A stretch of 64,000 nucleotides of DNA from Jatrophihabitans sp035642535 (GCA_035642535.1 DASQSE010000016.1:18700-82699); one strand, 5' to 3'. Shown: positions 23,905 to 33,064, counted from the first letter of the stretch. Program-made: numbers and translations. The notes: generated from the sequence alone by a model not told the origin.

Positions 23905-26193
23905 GTGAGGCGGATGGGCAAGGCGCGTGACCTGCTGCTGTTCGCGTCCACGTCGTTGCTGCTTGTCGTGGGCATGGGCGGTTGGCTGCTCGGGGCGCAC
24001 GACGCTGCTGCCGGGCTGTGGTTCGCCGCGACCGGTATCGGCCTCGGATACTCGCTGATCTCGACGCTGGCCGGGGTGATCCGTCGCCAACCCGGTGTCG
24101 ATGTGATTGCGTTGCTCGCGTTGATCGGGGCGGTTGTGGTCGACGAGCCGTTCGCCGGCGCGATGATCGCGGTCATGCTGGCGACCGGCCAGCTCCTGGA
24201 ATCTCGTGCGGCGGCGCGGGCGCGTCGCGAGCTGAACCTGCTGATCTCGCGTGCGCCGCGCACCGCCCGGCGGGTCGTTCCGAGCGGCGTGGAGGAGGTC
24301 GAGGTCGGTGCGGTCGCGCCGGGCGACCATCTGATGGTCGGCGCGGGCGAGGTGGTCCCGGTCGATGGCCGGCTACTCGCGGACGCGATCTTGGACGAGT
24401 CGTCGCTGACCGGTGAGGCGCGCCCGGTCGACCGCCTGGCGGGTGACGAAGTGCGCAGCGGTGTCGTCAACGCGGGCTCGCCGATCGAACTGCTCGCCAC
24501 TGCGGCCGCGGCCGACTCCACCTATGCCGCTGTCGTTCGGCTGGTGGAGCAGGCGCAAGCATCGGCCGCACCGTTCGTCCGGCTTGCGGACCGGCTCGCG
24601 ATCATCTTCGTCCCGCTGACGCTGCTGCTCGCCGGCGCCTCGTGGTGGCTGTCCGGGGACACCGTGCGCGCGGTGGCCGTCCTGGTCGTCGCGACGCCGT
24701 GCCCGCTGCTGCTCGCCACGCCCATCGCGATCATCTCCGGCATATCGCGCGCCGCGCAGGTAGGCGCTGTGGTCAAGGGCGGTGCTGCGCTGGAGCGGCT
24801 CGCTGCCGGCCGGGTGCTGCTCTTCGACAAGACCGGAACGCTCACCGCGGGCCGTCCGCGGCTTGCCCAACTCGTCGCGCCGGGGCCGCTCGGCGGCGAC
24901 CGGCTGCTGGCCTTGGCGGCATCGCTCGACCAGCTCTCGCCCCACCCGTTGGCGAGTGCGCTGGTCGTGGCCGCCGACCGCCGCGGGCTGGCGCTGAGCA
25001 TGCCGACCGACGTCCATGAGCTGCACGGTCACGGCATCGAGGGCACGGTCGAGGGTCACCGGATTCGGCTCGGCAAGCCGGCGTGGATCGTCGGCGAGCG
25101 GGAGCTGCGGTGGGCGGCGCAGGTGCAGCACCGGGCCGAGTTGGATGGTGCGCCGTCGGTGTTCGCCGCCGTCGACGGTGAGCCGGCCGGCGCGTTCCTG
25201 TTCGGCGATCCGATCCGACCCGACGCCGCGCGCATGGTGCGTCGACTGCGCGCCGCCGGAATACGTCGCGTGGTGCTGCTGACCGGTGACCGTGCCGATC
25301 TCGCCGAAGCCGTGGGGCGCGTCGTTCGCGTCGATGACGTCGTCGCCGAACGCGACCCGGCCGGCAAGCTCGCGACCGTGACCGCGGAGTCCGCCCGCGG
25401 CCCGACGATCATGGTCGGCGACGGCATCAACGACGCGCCCTCCCTCGCCGCGGCCGATGTCGGCGTGGCGCTGGCGGCGACCGGCGCAACCGCGTCGTCA
25501 GAAGCGGCTGACGTCGTGCTCACCGTCGATCGGATCAGTGCCCTTGCCGACGCGATCGGCATCGCCCGACACGCGCGGCGCATCGCCGCCCGGGCCGCGG
25601 CCGTCGGCATGGGGCTGTCTGCGATCGCGATGGCTGCGGCGGCGGTCGGCCTCCTCATCCCCGCCGTGGGTGCGCTGACCCAAGAGGGCATCGACGTGCT
25701 GGCCATCGGGATCGCCCTGCTGGCGCTGCGTACCCCGCATCGGCAGGGCCAGCGACTCTCCGAAAGCGAGCTCGCGTTCACCGCCCAATTGCAGCAACAA
25801 CACGAAGGGGTGCTGCCGACCATCGAGCGCATCGCCGCAGTCGCGGACACGCTGGCCGATCAACCCGGTGACCTCGACGCCGTGCACGCCCTGATCGACG
25901 AGTTGGAAACCACCGTGCTGCCGCACGAGCGCGAGGACGACCGGGAACTCGTCCCGCTCATCGCCAAGCGGCTCGGCAGCCCGGAGAGCGTCGCGGCCCT
26001 GCACGGCGCGCACGCCGAGATCGAGCAGCAGGTAATCCAGCTGCGCCGCCTGGTATCCCGCATCGAGGCCACGCATTGCAGCCGCGCGGACGTTGTCGAG
26101 CTGCGCCGCCTCCTCTACGGCCTCTACGCCGTGCTGCACCTGCACAACGTGCAGGAGGACGAAGGCGTCAGCGCCCTCACCCAACCGCGGTGA
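23905..26193 (+). CDS. P1B-type metal ATPase with C-terminal hemerythrin domain
   Basis: A 762-residue P-type ATPase. The actuator loop has DESSLTGEARPVD; the transport helix carries TPCPLLLATP (about residues 264-267) instead of the copper-type CPC; phosphorylation motif DKTGT at about 308-312, HP at 347-348, and GDGINDAP at about 505. No N-terminal metal-binding domain is present. Residues from about 620 form an HHE hemerythrin bundle with histidine/acidic pairs (QQQHEG, LPHERED, HGAHAEIE, LHLHNVQEDEG) suited to a diiron site. A TPCP helix plus a hemerythrin tail marks the P1B-5 (Nia-like) group, linked in other bacteria to Ni/Fe export. GTG 23905 follows AAGGGTGG; ATG 23914 is an alternative. 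Confidence 0.93.
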   Translation: MRRMGKARDLLLFASTSLLLVVGMGGWLLGAHDAAAGLWFAATGIGLGYSLISTLAGVIRRQPGVDVIALLALIGAVVVDEPFAGAMIAVMLATGQLLESRAAARARRELNLLISRAPRTARRVVPSGVEEVEVGAVAPGDHLMVGAGEVVPVDGRLLADAILDESSLTGEARPVDRLAGDEVRSGVVNAGSPIELLATAAAADSTYAAVVRLVEQAQASAAPFVRLADRLAIIFVPLTLLLAGASWWLSGDTVRAVAVLVVATPCPLLLATPIAIISGISRAAQVGAVVKGGAALERLAAGRVLLFDKTGTLTAGRPRLAQLVAPGPLGGDRLLALAASLDQLSPHPLASALVVAADRRGLALSMPTDVHELHGHGIEGTVEGHRIRLGKPAWIVGERELRWAAQVQHRAELDGAPSVFAAVDGEPAGAFLFGDPIRPDAARMVRRLRAAGIRRVVLLTGDRADLAEAVGRVVRVDDVVAERDPAGKLATVTAESARGPTIMVGDGINDAPSLAAADVGVALAATGATASSEAADVVLTVDRISALADAIGIARHARRIAARAAAVGMGLSAIAMAAAAVGLLIPAVGALTQEGIDVLAIGIALLALRTPHRQGQRLSESELAFTAQLQQQHEGVLPTIERIAAVADTLADQPGDLDAVHALIDELETTVLPHEREDDRELVPLIAKRLGSPESVAALHGAHAEIEQQVIQLRRLVSRIEATHCSRADVVELRRLLYGLYAVLHLHNVQEDEGVSALTQPR

Positions 26194-26221
26194 CCGGCAC
26201 TTTCCGCCCGCCCGACCGCGA

Positions 26222-26587
26222 TCAGTAGCTGAACGTCGCGACCGGATCGTCGCCGATCCAGTTCCACATCGGGACCGTGCCGTTCAGTTCCGCGCCGGGG
26301 ACCAGGACGTCAGCGTCCAGGTGCCGCGAGTTGTAGCAGACCGGACAGACGTAGTACTGCCCGCCGGCCGCCTCGAAGCGCTTGAGCAGATCCGGAAGTG
26401 CCGGGCATCCGTCGCAGGCGACGCCGACGGCGGTTCCCGGGATCGCGAGCCGAACCGCCTCCTTGGTCAGGAACATGAGCGTCTTGCGCCCCGTCTCGGC
26501 TGCGCCGACGGCGACCAGGAACGCCACCGTGACCTTCTCCGCGTCCTCCATGCCGGTCGTCAGACTGATCACGGCTTTGCTCGTCAT
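26222..26587 (-). CDS. DsrE/DsrF-like sulfur-relay family protein
   Basis: A 121-residue DsrE-fold protein: opening strand KAVISLTTGMEDAEKVTVAF, a helix-rich middle with LMFLTKEAVRLAIPG, then cysteine motifs ACDGCPAL and YVCPVCYNSRHLDADVLVPG. The four cysteines exceed the single conserved one of DsrE and could carry persulfide or bind a metal. Members shuttle sulfur or act as peroxiredoxin-like accessory proteins. ATG 26587 is preceded by GGAAGGGG. It converges on the metal ATPase and may be linked to it functionally, but that is only positional. Confidence 0.82.
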   Translation of the reverse strand: MTSKAVISLTTGMEDAEKVTVAFLVAVGAAETGRKTLMFLTKEAVRLAIPGTAVGVACDGCPALPDLLKRFEAAGGQYYVCPVCYNSRHLDADVLVPGAELNGTVPMWNWIGDDPVATFSY

Positions 26588-26661
26588 GGCGTGCCCCTTC
26601 CGCACAGTGTCGGTGAGGAGACGGTAGGAGTCGCGCGACGAAACGTCGTCGGGTGAACTCC

Positions 26662-28227
26662 CTACAAATCGAGAGCGTCGAGCAGGCCGTTGCGCAGCGC
26701 GAACAACGTCGCAATCGAGCGCGAGGACGCGCCCGTCTTTGCGTAGATGCGTTCGATGTGGGTACCGGCCGTCTTCCGGGATATGCCCAACTGCCGCGCC
26801 ACGTCGTTCGTGGTCGCGCCGCGCGCAATGAGCAGCAGCACCTCGACCTCGCGAGCGGTCAGGCCCGCCGGGCCGGCGACCCGGCGGCGCGTGCCGGCGC
26901 CTGCCGCGGTCAACACTGCGTCCGCCGCGCCGGGATCCAGCCGCCCCGCGCGTACCTCACCGCGCAGCGTGGCCGCGGCCTGGCGCGCGGTCATGGCACC
27001 GCGGTACGCCCGCGGCTCGGTCATGGCGCGGAACGCGCAGGCCGCGGCGAGAATGCGACCGGGCATCGGCATCGCCGGACCGCTGACGGCGCGGTGGTAG
27101 CCGCTGCCATCCGTTCGCTCGTGCGCGAAAGCGGCGATCGTGCCGATGCGCGCCAGGGCGGCCGGCCGGGCCAGGACACGTTCGGTGTAGTAGGAGCTGA
27201 GCCGCACCCGCTCCCACTCCGTCGGCGACAACGGGCCGGGTTTGTCGAGCACGGTCACCGGCACGCCGTGCAGCCCGATGTCGTGCATCAACCCGGCTCG
27301 ACGCGTGGCGACGACATCATCGGCCGGCAGCCGCAGCGTCCCGGCAGCCGACCCGGCGAGCTCGGCGACGCCGCGCGAGTGGCCGGCGCGTGAGGCAGAG
27401 CGCAGGTCGGTGAAGTCGGCCAACGCCTCGAGCGCCTGGTCGAACTGCGCGTCGGACAGCCCGCCGGCGAGTCCCGGCTCGGCTGCGATCAGCTCGTGCG
27501 CATCGGCTGCGGCGGGATCGCCGGCCAATACCGCAGCCGCGGTCGCGCAGAACGTGTCGACCAAGCGTGGGTCGAACTGCGTACCACGGCGAGCGCGCGC
27601 CGCCTGCACCGCGCCGTCGACGCCGCTGTTTCGGTGGTACACCTCGACGACATCGGCAAGATGGAACAACCGCACCGGCAGCGCAAGATCTTCGCCACGG
27701 ACGTCCGGCGGCACGCCTCGCCCGTTCCAGCGGGCAAAGAACTGACGCAGCGCGGTCGCCACCTCGGCGTCGAGGCCGAGCCGGTCGGACAGTGCCGAGG
27801 TCGCGAGGCAATGGCTCTGAATCCCGCGCGCCACCCCGCTGCCGCCGGTCGCCACCAGCGTCGCCGCTGCCCGGACCCGCCGGGCCAACGACCCGCCCGC
27901 GCCCGCATGGCCCAGGAAGAACCCGAACGCCGAAAGGCCTGCCAGATCGACGTCGTAGCTGTCTGCCCGAAATGCGATGTCGTCGCCGAACAGCGCAGCC
28001 ACTTCCGGTCCGTCGGCGACGCAGCCCACCCAAGCGAGCATCGCGACGTAGAACAGCGACGGCCGCTGATCGTCCGGCATCCCGACCTGCGCCCCCAACC
28101 GCGACGCGATCTGCCAGGACCTGAGCATGTGCTCCATCGGCTGACCGAGCCCGAGATCGGTCGCCAGCGAAAAAGCCGCCAACAGCTCGGCCAGCGTGAC
28201 CCCCGAATCCCCCTGGCGATGACCCAC
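26662..28227 (-). CDS. Double HD-GYP domain regulator with LuxR-type DNA-binding end
   Basis: A 521-residue fusion. The N-terminal half is a degenerate HD-GYP copy: the metal HD is replaced in VAMLAWVGCVA, but RWNGRGVP and LADVVEVYHR remain. The second copy (about residues 285-440) is more complete, with RAGLMHDIGLHGVPVTVLDK, YYTERVLARP and FAHERTDGSGYHR. The end (about 455-521) is a LuxR helix-turn-helix, LTAREVEVLLLIARGATTND then ISRKTAGTHIERIYAKTGAS. HD-GYP domains hydrolyse cyclic di-GMP or bind nucleotides; fused to DNA binding they probably sense rather than only degrade. Start GTG 28227 has a weak ribosome site. Faces a small gene at 28331. Confidence 0.9.
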   Translation of the reverse strand: MGHRQGDSGVTLAELLAAFSLATDLGLGQPMEHMLRSWQIASRLGAQVGMPDDQRPSLFYVAMLAWVGCVADGPEVAALFGDDIAFRADSYDVDLAGLSAFGFFLGHAGAGGSLARRVRAAATLVATGGSGVARGIQSHCLATSALSDRLGLDAEVATALRQFFARWNGRGVPPDVRGEDLALPVRLFHLADVVEVYHRNSGVDGAVQAARARRGTQFDPRLVDTFCATAAAVLAGDPAAADAHELIAAEPGLAGGLSDAQFDQALEALADFTDLRSASRAGHSRGVAELAGSAAGTLRLPADDVVATRRAGLMHDIGLHGVPVTVLDKPGPLSPTEWERVRLSSYYTERVLARPAALARIGTIAAFAHERTDGSGYHRAVSGPAMPMPGRILAAACAFRAMTEPRAYRGAMTARQAAATLRGEVRAGRLDPGAADAVLTAAGAGTRRRVAGPAGLTAREVEVLLLIARGATTNDVARQLGISRKTAGTHIERIYAKTGASSRSIATLFALRNGLLDALDL

Positions 28228-28330
28228 CTGCGCAGATTACGTCGAACTGCTCAGGCGCATTGGTGCCACTACTGGCCGCGGCGATCTACCTTTAGGGACA
28301 GGATGGCTGCGTCCGGAGGGGAACCGTGTC

Positions 28331-28519
28331 ATGAACAGGGTGTTGGCACTGCCGCGGACGCTCTTGCGTCCGGTAATGAGCCCGATTCGCAAATTGCGAG
28401 GCAACGCCGCCGAGCGTGGCTACCTCGCGCTGCGCCACCAGGAAGGCTCCGGCGAGGTTCCGCCGCCGGACCGCGACCGCATCCACACCGACCGCAGGGG
28501 ACATCCGTTCGGGCTCTAG
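28331..28519 (+). CDS. Small basic hypothetical protein
   Basis: A 62-residue frame with a good site (GGAGGGG ten bases before ATG 28331). The N-terminus is basic and amphipathic (RVLALPRTLLRPVMSPIRKL), the tail hydrophilic with many charged residues (PPPDRDRIHTDRRGHPF). No domain is recognised. It lies in a divergent gap after the HD-GYP regulator and 26 bases before the aminotransferase, with which it may be transcribed. The strong ribosome site is the main reason to call it a gene. Confidence 0.55.
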   Translation: MNRVLALPRTLLRPVMSPIRKLRGNAAERGYLALRHQEGSGEVPPPDRDRIHTDRRGHPFGL

Positions 28520-28545
28520 CAGGACGCGCGGCAGACTGAGACCCC

Positions 28546-29331
28546 GTGTCACCTAGTTCGGTCCTGTCGGCGCAGATCAACGGACGGGAACCCGCCGCCG
28601 ACGAACTGTTGCACGCCGCGCTGGTGAACTATGCCCATTTCAGCGTCATGCAGGTGCGAGACAGGAGTACGCGGGGCCTGGATCTACACCTGTCCCGGCT
28701 GGTGGCGGCGCATCGGGAGTTGTTCGACTCCGAACTCGACGGCGAGCACGTGCGCAGCTGCCTTCGCGACGCCATCCGCGAACACCCGGATTGCACGCTG
28801 CGTGTCACCTGTTTCGAGATCGACCGGGGCAGACCGCTCGTGCTCACCGTCGTGCGCCCGCCGCACGACAACACCGCACGCCCACAGTCGCTGACCACTG
28901 TGGAGTACACACGCCCGCTCGCCCATGTGAAGCATGTCGGCATGTTCGCCCAGATCCACTTCGGCAACGCGGCCGAGCATGCCGGGTTCGACGATGCGGT
29001 GCTCATTACGCCGGACGGTCGGATCGCCGAGACGACCATCGGCAACCTCGGCTTCGTGGCCGCCGACGCGACCATCGTGTGGCCGGACGCCCCACAACTG
29101 TCCGGCATCACCCGTCAGTTGCTCGATCTCGAACTCGAGCGGCTCGGCCGCGACGTCGTCGCGCGCCCGATCACTCCGGACACGCTCGCCGGGTACGCCG
29201 AAGCGTTCGTCACCAATTCGACCGGCGTGGCTGCCGTCGCCCGGATCGGCGACCATGCCTTCACCGCGGACGGTTCTGGCACGCACTGGCTAAGCGAGCG
29301 CTACGAGTCGATACCGTCGGACGCGATCTGA
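28546..29331 (+). CDS. Class IV aminotransferase-like PLP enzyme
   Basis: A 261-residue fold type IV protein. The lysine of RPLAHVKHVGMFAQIHFG is the likely PLP Schiff-base residue; DAVLITPDGRIAETTIGNLG supplies the glutamate that grips the pyridine nitrogen, and the C-terminal EAFVTNSTGVAAVARIGDHAF binds the phosphate. Family members include branched-chain aminotransferase, D-amino-acid transaminase and aminodeoxychorismate lyase; the N-terminal SVMQVRDRSTRGLDLHLSRL favours a lyase or D-type enzyme over BCAT, not decisively. GTG start 28546. It converges on the phosphoesterase, the stops being 15 bases apart. Confidence 0.88.
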   Translation: MSPSSVLSAQINGREPAADELLHAALVNYAHFSVMQVRDRSTRGLDLHLSRLVAAHRELFDSELDGEHVRSCLRDAIREHPDCTLRVTCFEIDRGRPLVLTVVRPPHDNTARPQSLTTVEYTRPLAHVKHVGMFAQIHFGNAAEHAGFDDAVLITPDGRIAETTIGNLGFVAADATIVWPDAPQLSGITRQLLDLELERLGRDVVARPITPDTLAGYAEAFVTNSTGVAAVARIGDHAFTADGSGTHWLSERYESIPSDAI

Positions 29332-29346
29332 GCCGGGCGGCACTAG

Positions 29347-30750
29347 CTAGCGGGGATAGGGCTTCAGGATCAGCGGCCGGCGCGGGCGCTGGGCGAAGTT
29401 GAAGGCGTGGCGCAGATCGCCGAGCACCCGGTCGTTCTCTCGGACGTTCGGTCGTGGGTCGGGTCGGCCGTCGCTGAGCGGGTTGATGCGTTGGCCGTTG
29501 AGGAAGTCATCCTCGATGAACTTCACGTACGCATCGTGGCTGAGCGTTTGGTGATCGACGTAGCCGCGCCGCGCGTAGGGACTGATCAAGAGGCCCGGCA
29601 CCCGGAGCCCGTAACCGTTGCGATCCGTGTTCGGCGGGCGCACATGGTCGTACATGCCGCCCCAGTCGTCCCAACTGATGAAGATCGCGGAGGATCGCCA
29701 CTGCGGGCTGTGCATGACGGCGTTGACCAACCGCGTGACGTAGGCCTGCCCTTTGGAAACCAGGAACTGCGGGTGCTCGCTGTACGGAGCGCTCGGCACG
29801 ATCCACGTGACCGCGGGCAATTTGCCGAGCTTCGCGGCGCCGAAGAAGTAGCCCAGCGGTTTGATGTTGCCGCGCTGCCCGTCACGATTGACCGTGCCGA
29901 AACCCGGCAACGGATTCCACGGGCCCGGCTTGACGGCGTCCTGCGGGGTTCGCTGGCACGTGCGCTCCGACGCGTCACGACAGTCCGGCTCGAAGCCCGG
30001 TTGCACGTAGTACCGCCAGGAGACGTGCTGCTGGTGCAGCAGGTACGTCAGGTCGGTCCAGGCGTACTTCCGGCGACTGTTGCGGAGGTGTCCGAGCGAG
30101 TTGACACACGTGTTGGGCAGGAACCGGTCGGCGCACCTGGCCGACCACTCGGAGACCATGAACAGGTGCTCCGGCAGGCTCCACGACCGGGAGGACGCGA
30201 ACATCCGGTCCTGCAGGACGTACCTTCTCGCGTAGGTCCAGTAGTTCGGAATGCTGCGCGCGTCGTGGTGGCCCATGACGTCCCGGGCCCGCTCCGGCGT
30301 GTGGCCCGTCTCGGCTTGCGCGATGAAGCCGTTCATTCGGCCGCCGTTGATGTCGGCGGTGGCCGCATCGTTGTCGTGCGGCCCGCCGTGGTTCCGGTCG
30401 GAGTTGTCGACAAACGGCCTGACGCACCTGTGCCGTTTCGGGTCCGGCACGCACACCGTTGGTACGCCATTCCTCCTCGGGATGCCGTTGGCGCCGGGGA
30501 AGGTGCCGAAGTAGCTGTCGAACGAACGGTTCTCCTGCATGATGATGATCACGTGCCGGATCTTGTGAATCCCGCGCAGCGCGCTCGTCAACTGCTGCGT
30601 GACGCGGTCGGACGCCGGCGACGATCGTGCTGTCCCGGACATCGGCAGCAGGGCACCCACCAGGAGTGACCCAGCGGCCACCGCGGCGATGCACGACAGG
30701 CGAAGCACGGCGGCCCGGCGGCGCCGCACGCCGGCTCCCGACAGCACCAT
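29347..30750 (-). CDS. Secreted phosphoesterase (phospholipase C / acid phosphatase family)
   Basis: A 467-residue precursor with a hydrophobic signal (about residues 14-40) and the PF04185 phosphoesterase domain. The start motif IRHVIIIMQENRSFDSYFGT is followed by WSLPEHLFMVSEWSA, and the metal-binding end SAIFISWDDWGGMYDHVRPP and LRVPGLLISPYARRGYVDH. Members are extracellular phospholipase C enzymes or AcpA-like acid phosphatases; the sequence does not tell them apart. RxR-type basic residues (VRRRRAAVLR) precede the signal, so Tat export is possible though no clear RRxFLK occurs. GGGGAGAG precedes ATG 30750. Probably scavenges phosphate. Confidence 0.92.
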   Translation of the reverse strand: MVLSGAGVRRRRAAVLRLSCIAAVAAGSLLVGALLPMSGTARSSPASDRVTQQLTSALRGIHKIRHVIIIMQENRSFDSYFGTFPGANGIPRRNGVPTVCVPDPKRHRCVRPFVDNSDRNHGGPHDNDAATADINGGRMNGFIAQAETGHTPERARDVMGHHDARSIPNYWTYARRYVLQDRMFASSRSWSLPEHLFMVSEWSARCADRFLPNTCVNSLGHLRNSRRKYAWTDLTYLLHQQHVSWRYYVQPGFEPDCRDASERTCQRTPQDAVKPGPWNPLPGFGTVNRDGQRGNIKPLGYFFGAAKLGKLPAVTWIVPSAPYSEHPQFLVSKGQAYVTRLVNAVMHSPQWRSSAIFISWDDWGGMYDHVRPPNTDRNGYGLRVPGLLISPYARRGYVDHQTLSHDAYVKFIEDDFLNGQRINPLSDGRPDPRPNVRENDRVLGDLRHAFNFAQRPRRPLILKPYPR

Positions 30751-30854
30751 CTCTCCCCTATGGCATGTGACGCCGGCACGTAGGTCGCCCGGTCCACCGC
30801 GATGTTCCGCGTCGGCCGGCGCACCGGTAAGGGTCGTTCGGCCCGAGCAACAAC

Positions 30855-31967
30855 CTAGCGCTCCTCAACCAGGCCGAGGTACATCAACTGCGGGTTGGCG
30901 GGATTGAACACGATCGAGCTGACGTCGTCGTAAGAGTTGTGGTTCACGGTGATCCGCTGCGTCGCAGCGTTGTACTTGTAGATGTCCGTGCCGTACCCGC
31001 CGAACGACGTGCCGAAGTCGAAGTACAGGACGTCGGCGTCGGCTGGGCTCGGCCACAGGGGCGTGCCGTTGAACAGCGTCACCTGATTGCCGTCGAGCAC
31101 CGACACGAAGGACAGCCCGCCGTCCCGGGACAGCCAGATCTGCCGGGCCCCGTTGCCGCTCTGGGTGAGGTCATAGCCCTCGGCCCACACCGTCTCCGGG
31201 TCGGCCGGCGACACCGCGACGGAGAAACCGTTCGCTCGGCCCGGGACGCCGAACCCGGCCGATGCCTGCCACGTCATGCCGCCGTCGAAGCTGACCCAGG
31301 TGCCGTGCGACAGCGTGCCGACCACCACGTGACTGAGGTTGGCGGGGTCGATCGCCGCGTCGTAGGCGAACCGCCCGGTCCCCCCGGCAGGCGTGCCGGT
31401 CGCCGTCCACGCGGCGCCTCCGTCGGAGGACTCGAACACCTGCCCGGTCTTGTCGACCGCCACCAGGTGATCCGGGTCGGTCGGATCGACGGCGAAGCCG
31501 GCCGACCCGTCACCGAGCACCGGACCGGACACCTCGGTGACATCGGTGCCACTCACCCGGTAGATGGGCTGGTTGTTGATCCCGTAGATGTACGCGACGT
31601 CGCCCGCGGCGGCCACGTCGTACTGCGCCAGGAAGCCTGGGGCGGCCAGCTCCTGCCACGTGCAGCCGGCGTCGGTGGAGCGCAGGATGCTTTGCGACGT
31701 CGCGGCGAGGAGGGTGTTCGTCTCGGCCAAGGCCGCGACGTGGGTGTAGGTGACGGGGACCGGGTGCGGCGCCTTCGCCAACTCCGCGCCGTCCGACCAG
31801 GTGAACGACACGGGCGCGCCGACGACGTCGCCGCAGCGCGGCACGTGCCACTCGGTGCTGGCGGCCGACGCCGGCGCGATCGCGACGGCGGACGCTGCCA
31901 ACACGGCCAACGGGGTCAGGACGGCGACCAGGCGGGCGCGCCGCGACAGAGGGATCAACGGGCTCAT
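30855..31967 (-). CDS. Exported BNR-repeat beta-propeller protein
   Basis: A 370-residue precursor with a Sec signal ending APASA (cleavage near residue 35). The mature protein has repeated Asp-box (BNR) motifs: SILRSTDAGCTW, VFESSDGGAAW, TWVSFDGGMTW and IWLSRDGGLSF, building a sialidase/VPS10-like propeller. No sialidase catalytic RIP arginine triad is evident, so a binding role is as likely as enzymatic. The start at 31967 is chosen because it puts the signal at the N-terminus; an in-frame start at 32072 is rejected. Divergent from the TrmB/LuxR-like regulator across 62 bases. Confidence 0.85.
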   Translation of the reverse strand: MSPLIPLSRRARLVAVLTPLAVLAASAVAIAPASAASTEWHVPRCGDVVGAPVSFTWSDGAELAKAPHPVPVTYTHVAALAETNTLLAATSQSILRSTDAGCTWQELAAPGFLAQYDVAAAGDVAYIYGINNQPIYRVSGTDVTEVSGPVLGDGSAGFAVDPTDPDHLVAVDKTGQVFESSDGGAAWTATGTPAGGTGRFAYDAAIDPANLSHVVVGTLSHGTWVSFDGGMTWQASAGFGVPGRANGFSVAVSPADPETVWAEGYDLTQSGNGARQIWLSRDGGLSFVSVLDGNQVTLFNGTPLWPSPADADVLYFDFGTSFGGYGTDIYKYNAATQRITVNHNSYDDVSSIVFNPANPQLMYLGLVEER

Positions 31968-31971
31968 AACG

Positions 31972-31983
31972 CCATATATATGG
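31972..31983. promoter_or_regulatory. AT-rich 12-bp perfect palindrome between divergent genes
   Basis: CCATATATATGG lies immediately upstream of the exported propeller gene (start 31967) and about 50 bases from the divergent regulator start. In this high-GC DNA an AT-rich perfect palindrome is unusual. It may hold a -10 element, a regulator site, or both. Confidence 0.45.
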
Positions 31984-32029
31984 GCTATTCGGCACGCCTC
32001 GCCAGAGCCTACGGTGGCAGATCCAGGCC

Positions 32030-33034
32030 ATGGCCGATGTCGGCCGTCACGATCTCGGGTGGAGGTTCGCACCGTTGCTGCAACCGCTCGGCATGTCCCA
32101 GCTCGACGAGGAAGTGTTCGTCGCGCTCGTCATGCGACCGCACCAGTCCGTCGTCGACCTCACCCGCGAACTCGGCCTGCGCTCCACTGCGGTGAGTGCC
32201 GCCGTCCACCGGTTGGAGGAACTCGGCTTCCTGAGCCGGCTCGCGGGATCGCCGGCCCGGCTCGTCGCCACCCGCCCGGACGTCGCGGTCAGTGCGCTGA
32301 TCGAGCGGCGCACGACCGAGTTCGCCGAGGCTCGGCTGGCCGCCGAGGAGCTGACCCGGCGCACGTCGGGTGAGCAGCGGACCAGTCCAGATCAGCTCGT
32401 CGAGATCGTGCTCGGCCGTGACGCGGTTGGCGCACGGTTCGTCCAACTGGCGCACTCCGTGCAGGAGGAGATGCTGGTGCTGGATCGCCCACCGTACGTG
32501 CAGGCGGCCTCGCAACCCAACGTTTCGGAAGACGCGTTATTGGGCCGCGGCGGCCGGGTGCGCGGGATCTACGCTCCGGAGGCCTTCGAGCAGCCCGGCG
32601 CGCTCGAGCAGGCGCTGGCCGCGATGGCACACGGCGAGCAGGCGAGGGTGCACACCGACGTGCCGCTGAAGCTGGCCGTCGGCGATCGCGCCGTTGCCTT
32701 GCTGCCGCTGGCGACAGACGGCGTCGTCGATTCGGCCGTCGTCATCCATGCCCCGATGGCGGTGGCTGCGCTCGTCCGGTTGTTCGAACTGCTGTGGGAT
32801 CAAGCGTGCCCGCTGCCGCAGTGGGAACGCGGCAAGCCGGCGTCCCCGGCCGGCGAACTCGATGTCGAACTGCTCGTGCTCCTGGCGACCGGCATGAAGG
32901 ACGAAGCCATCGCGCGGGAACTCGGCATCAGCCTGCGCACGCTGGGTCGACGGATGGCAACGCTGCTCGAGCGGCTGGGCGCGCGGACGCGTTTCCAGGC
33001 CGGGATGCAGGCCGCGCGCAACCGGCTGGCCTGA
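32030..33034 (+). CDS. TrmB/LuxR-type helix-turn-helix transcriptional regulator
   Basis: A 334-residue regulator with two DNA-binding-like ends. The N-terminal winged helix resembles TrmB (ALVMRPHQSVVDLTRELGLR then VSAAVHRLEELGFLSRLAGS), and the C-terminal 60 residues are a LuxR-like HTH (LLATGMKDEAIARELGISLR then TLGRRMATLLERLGARTRFQ). The middle (about residues 120-255) looks like a ligand or phospholipase-D-like domain. This architecture is widespread in actinobacteria. It probably controls the divergent propeller gene, with the palindrome at 31972-31983 as a possible site. ATG 32030 is used; ATG 32093 is a shorter alternative. Confidence 0.88.
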   Translation: MADVGRHDLGWRFAPLLQPLGMSQLDEEVFVALVMRPHQSVVDLTRELGLRSTAVSAAVHRLEELGFLSRLAGSPARLVATRPDVAVSALIERRTTEFAEARLAAEELTRRTSGEQRTSPDQLVEIVLGRDAVGARFVQLAHSVQEEMLVLDRPPYVQAASQPNVSEDALLGRGGRVRGIYAPEAFEQPGALEQALAAMAHGEQARVHTDVPLKLAVGDRAVALLPLATDGVVDSAVVIHAPMAVAALVRLFELLWDQACPLPQWERGKPASPAGELDVELLVLLATGMKDEAIARELGISLRTLGRRMATLLERLGARTRFQAGMQAARNRLA

Positions 33035-33064
33035 CCGTCGCACGGCGTGGATGCGGGCTCCGAG

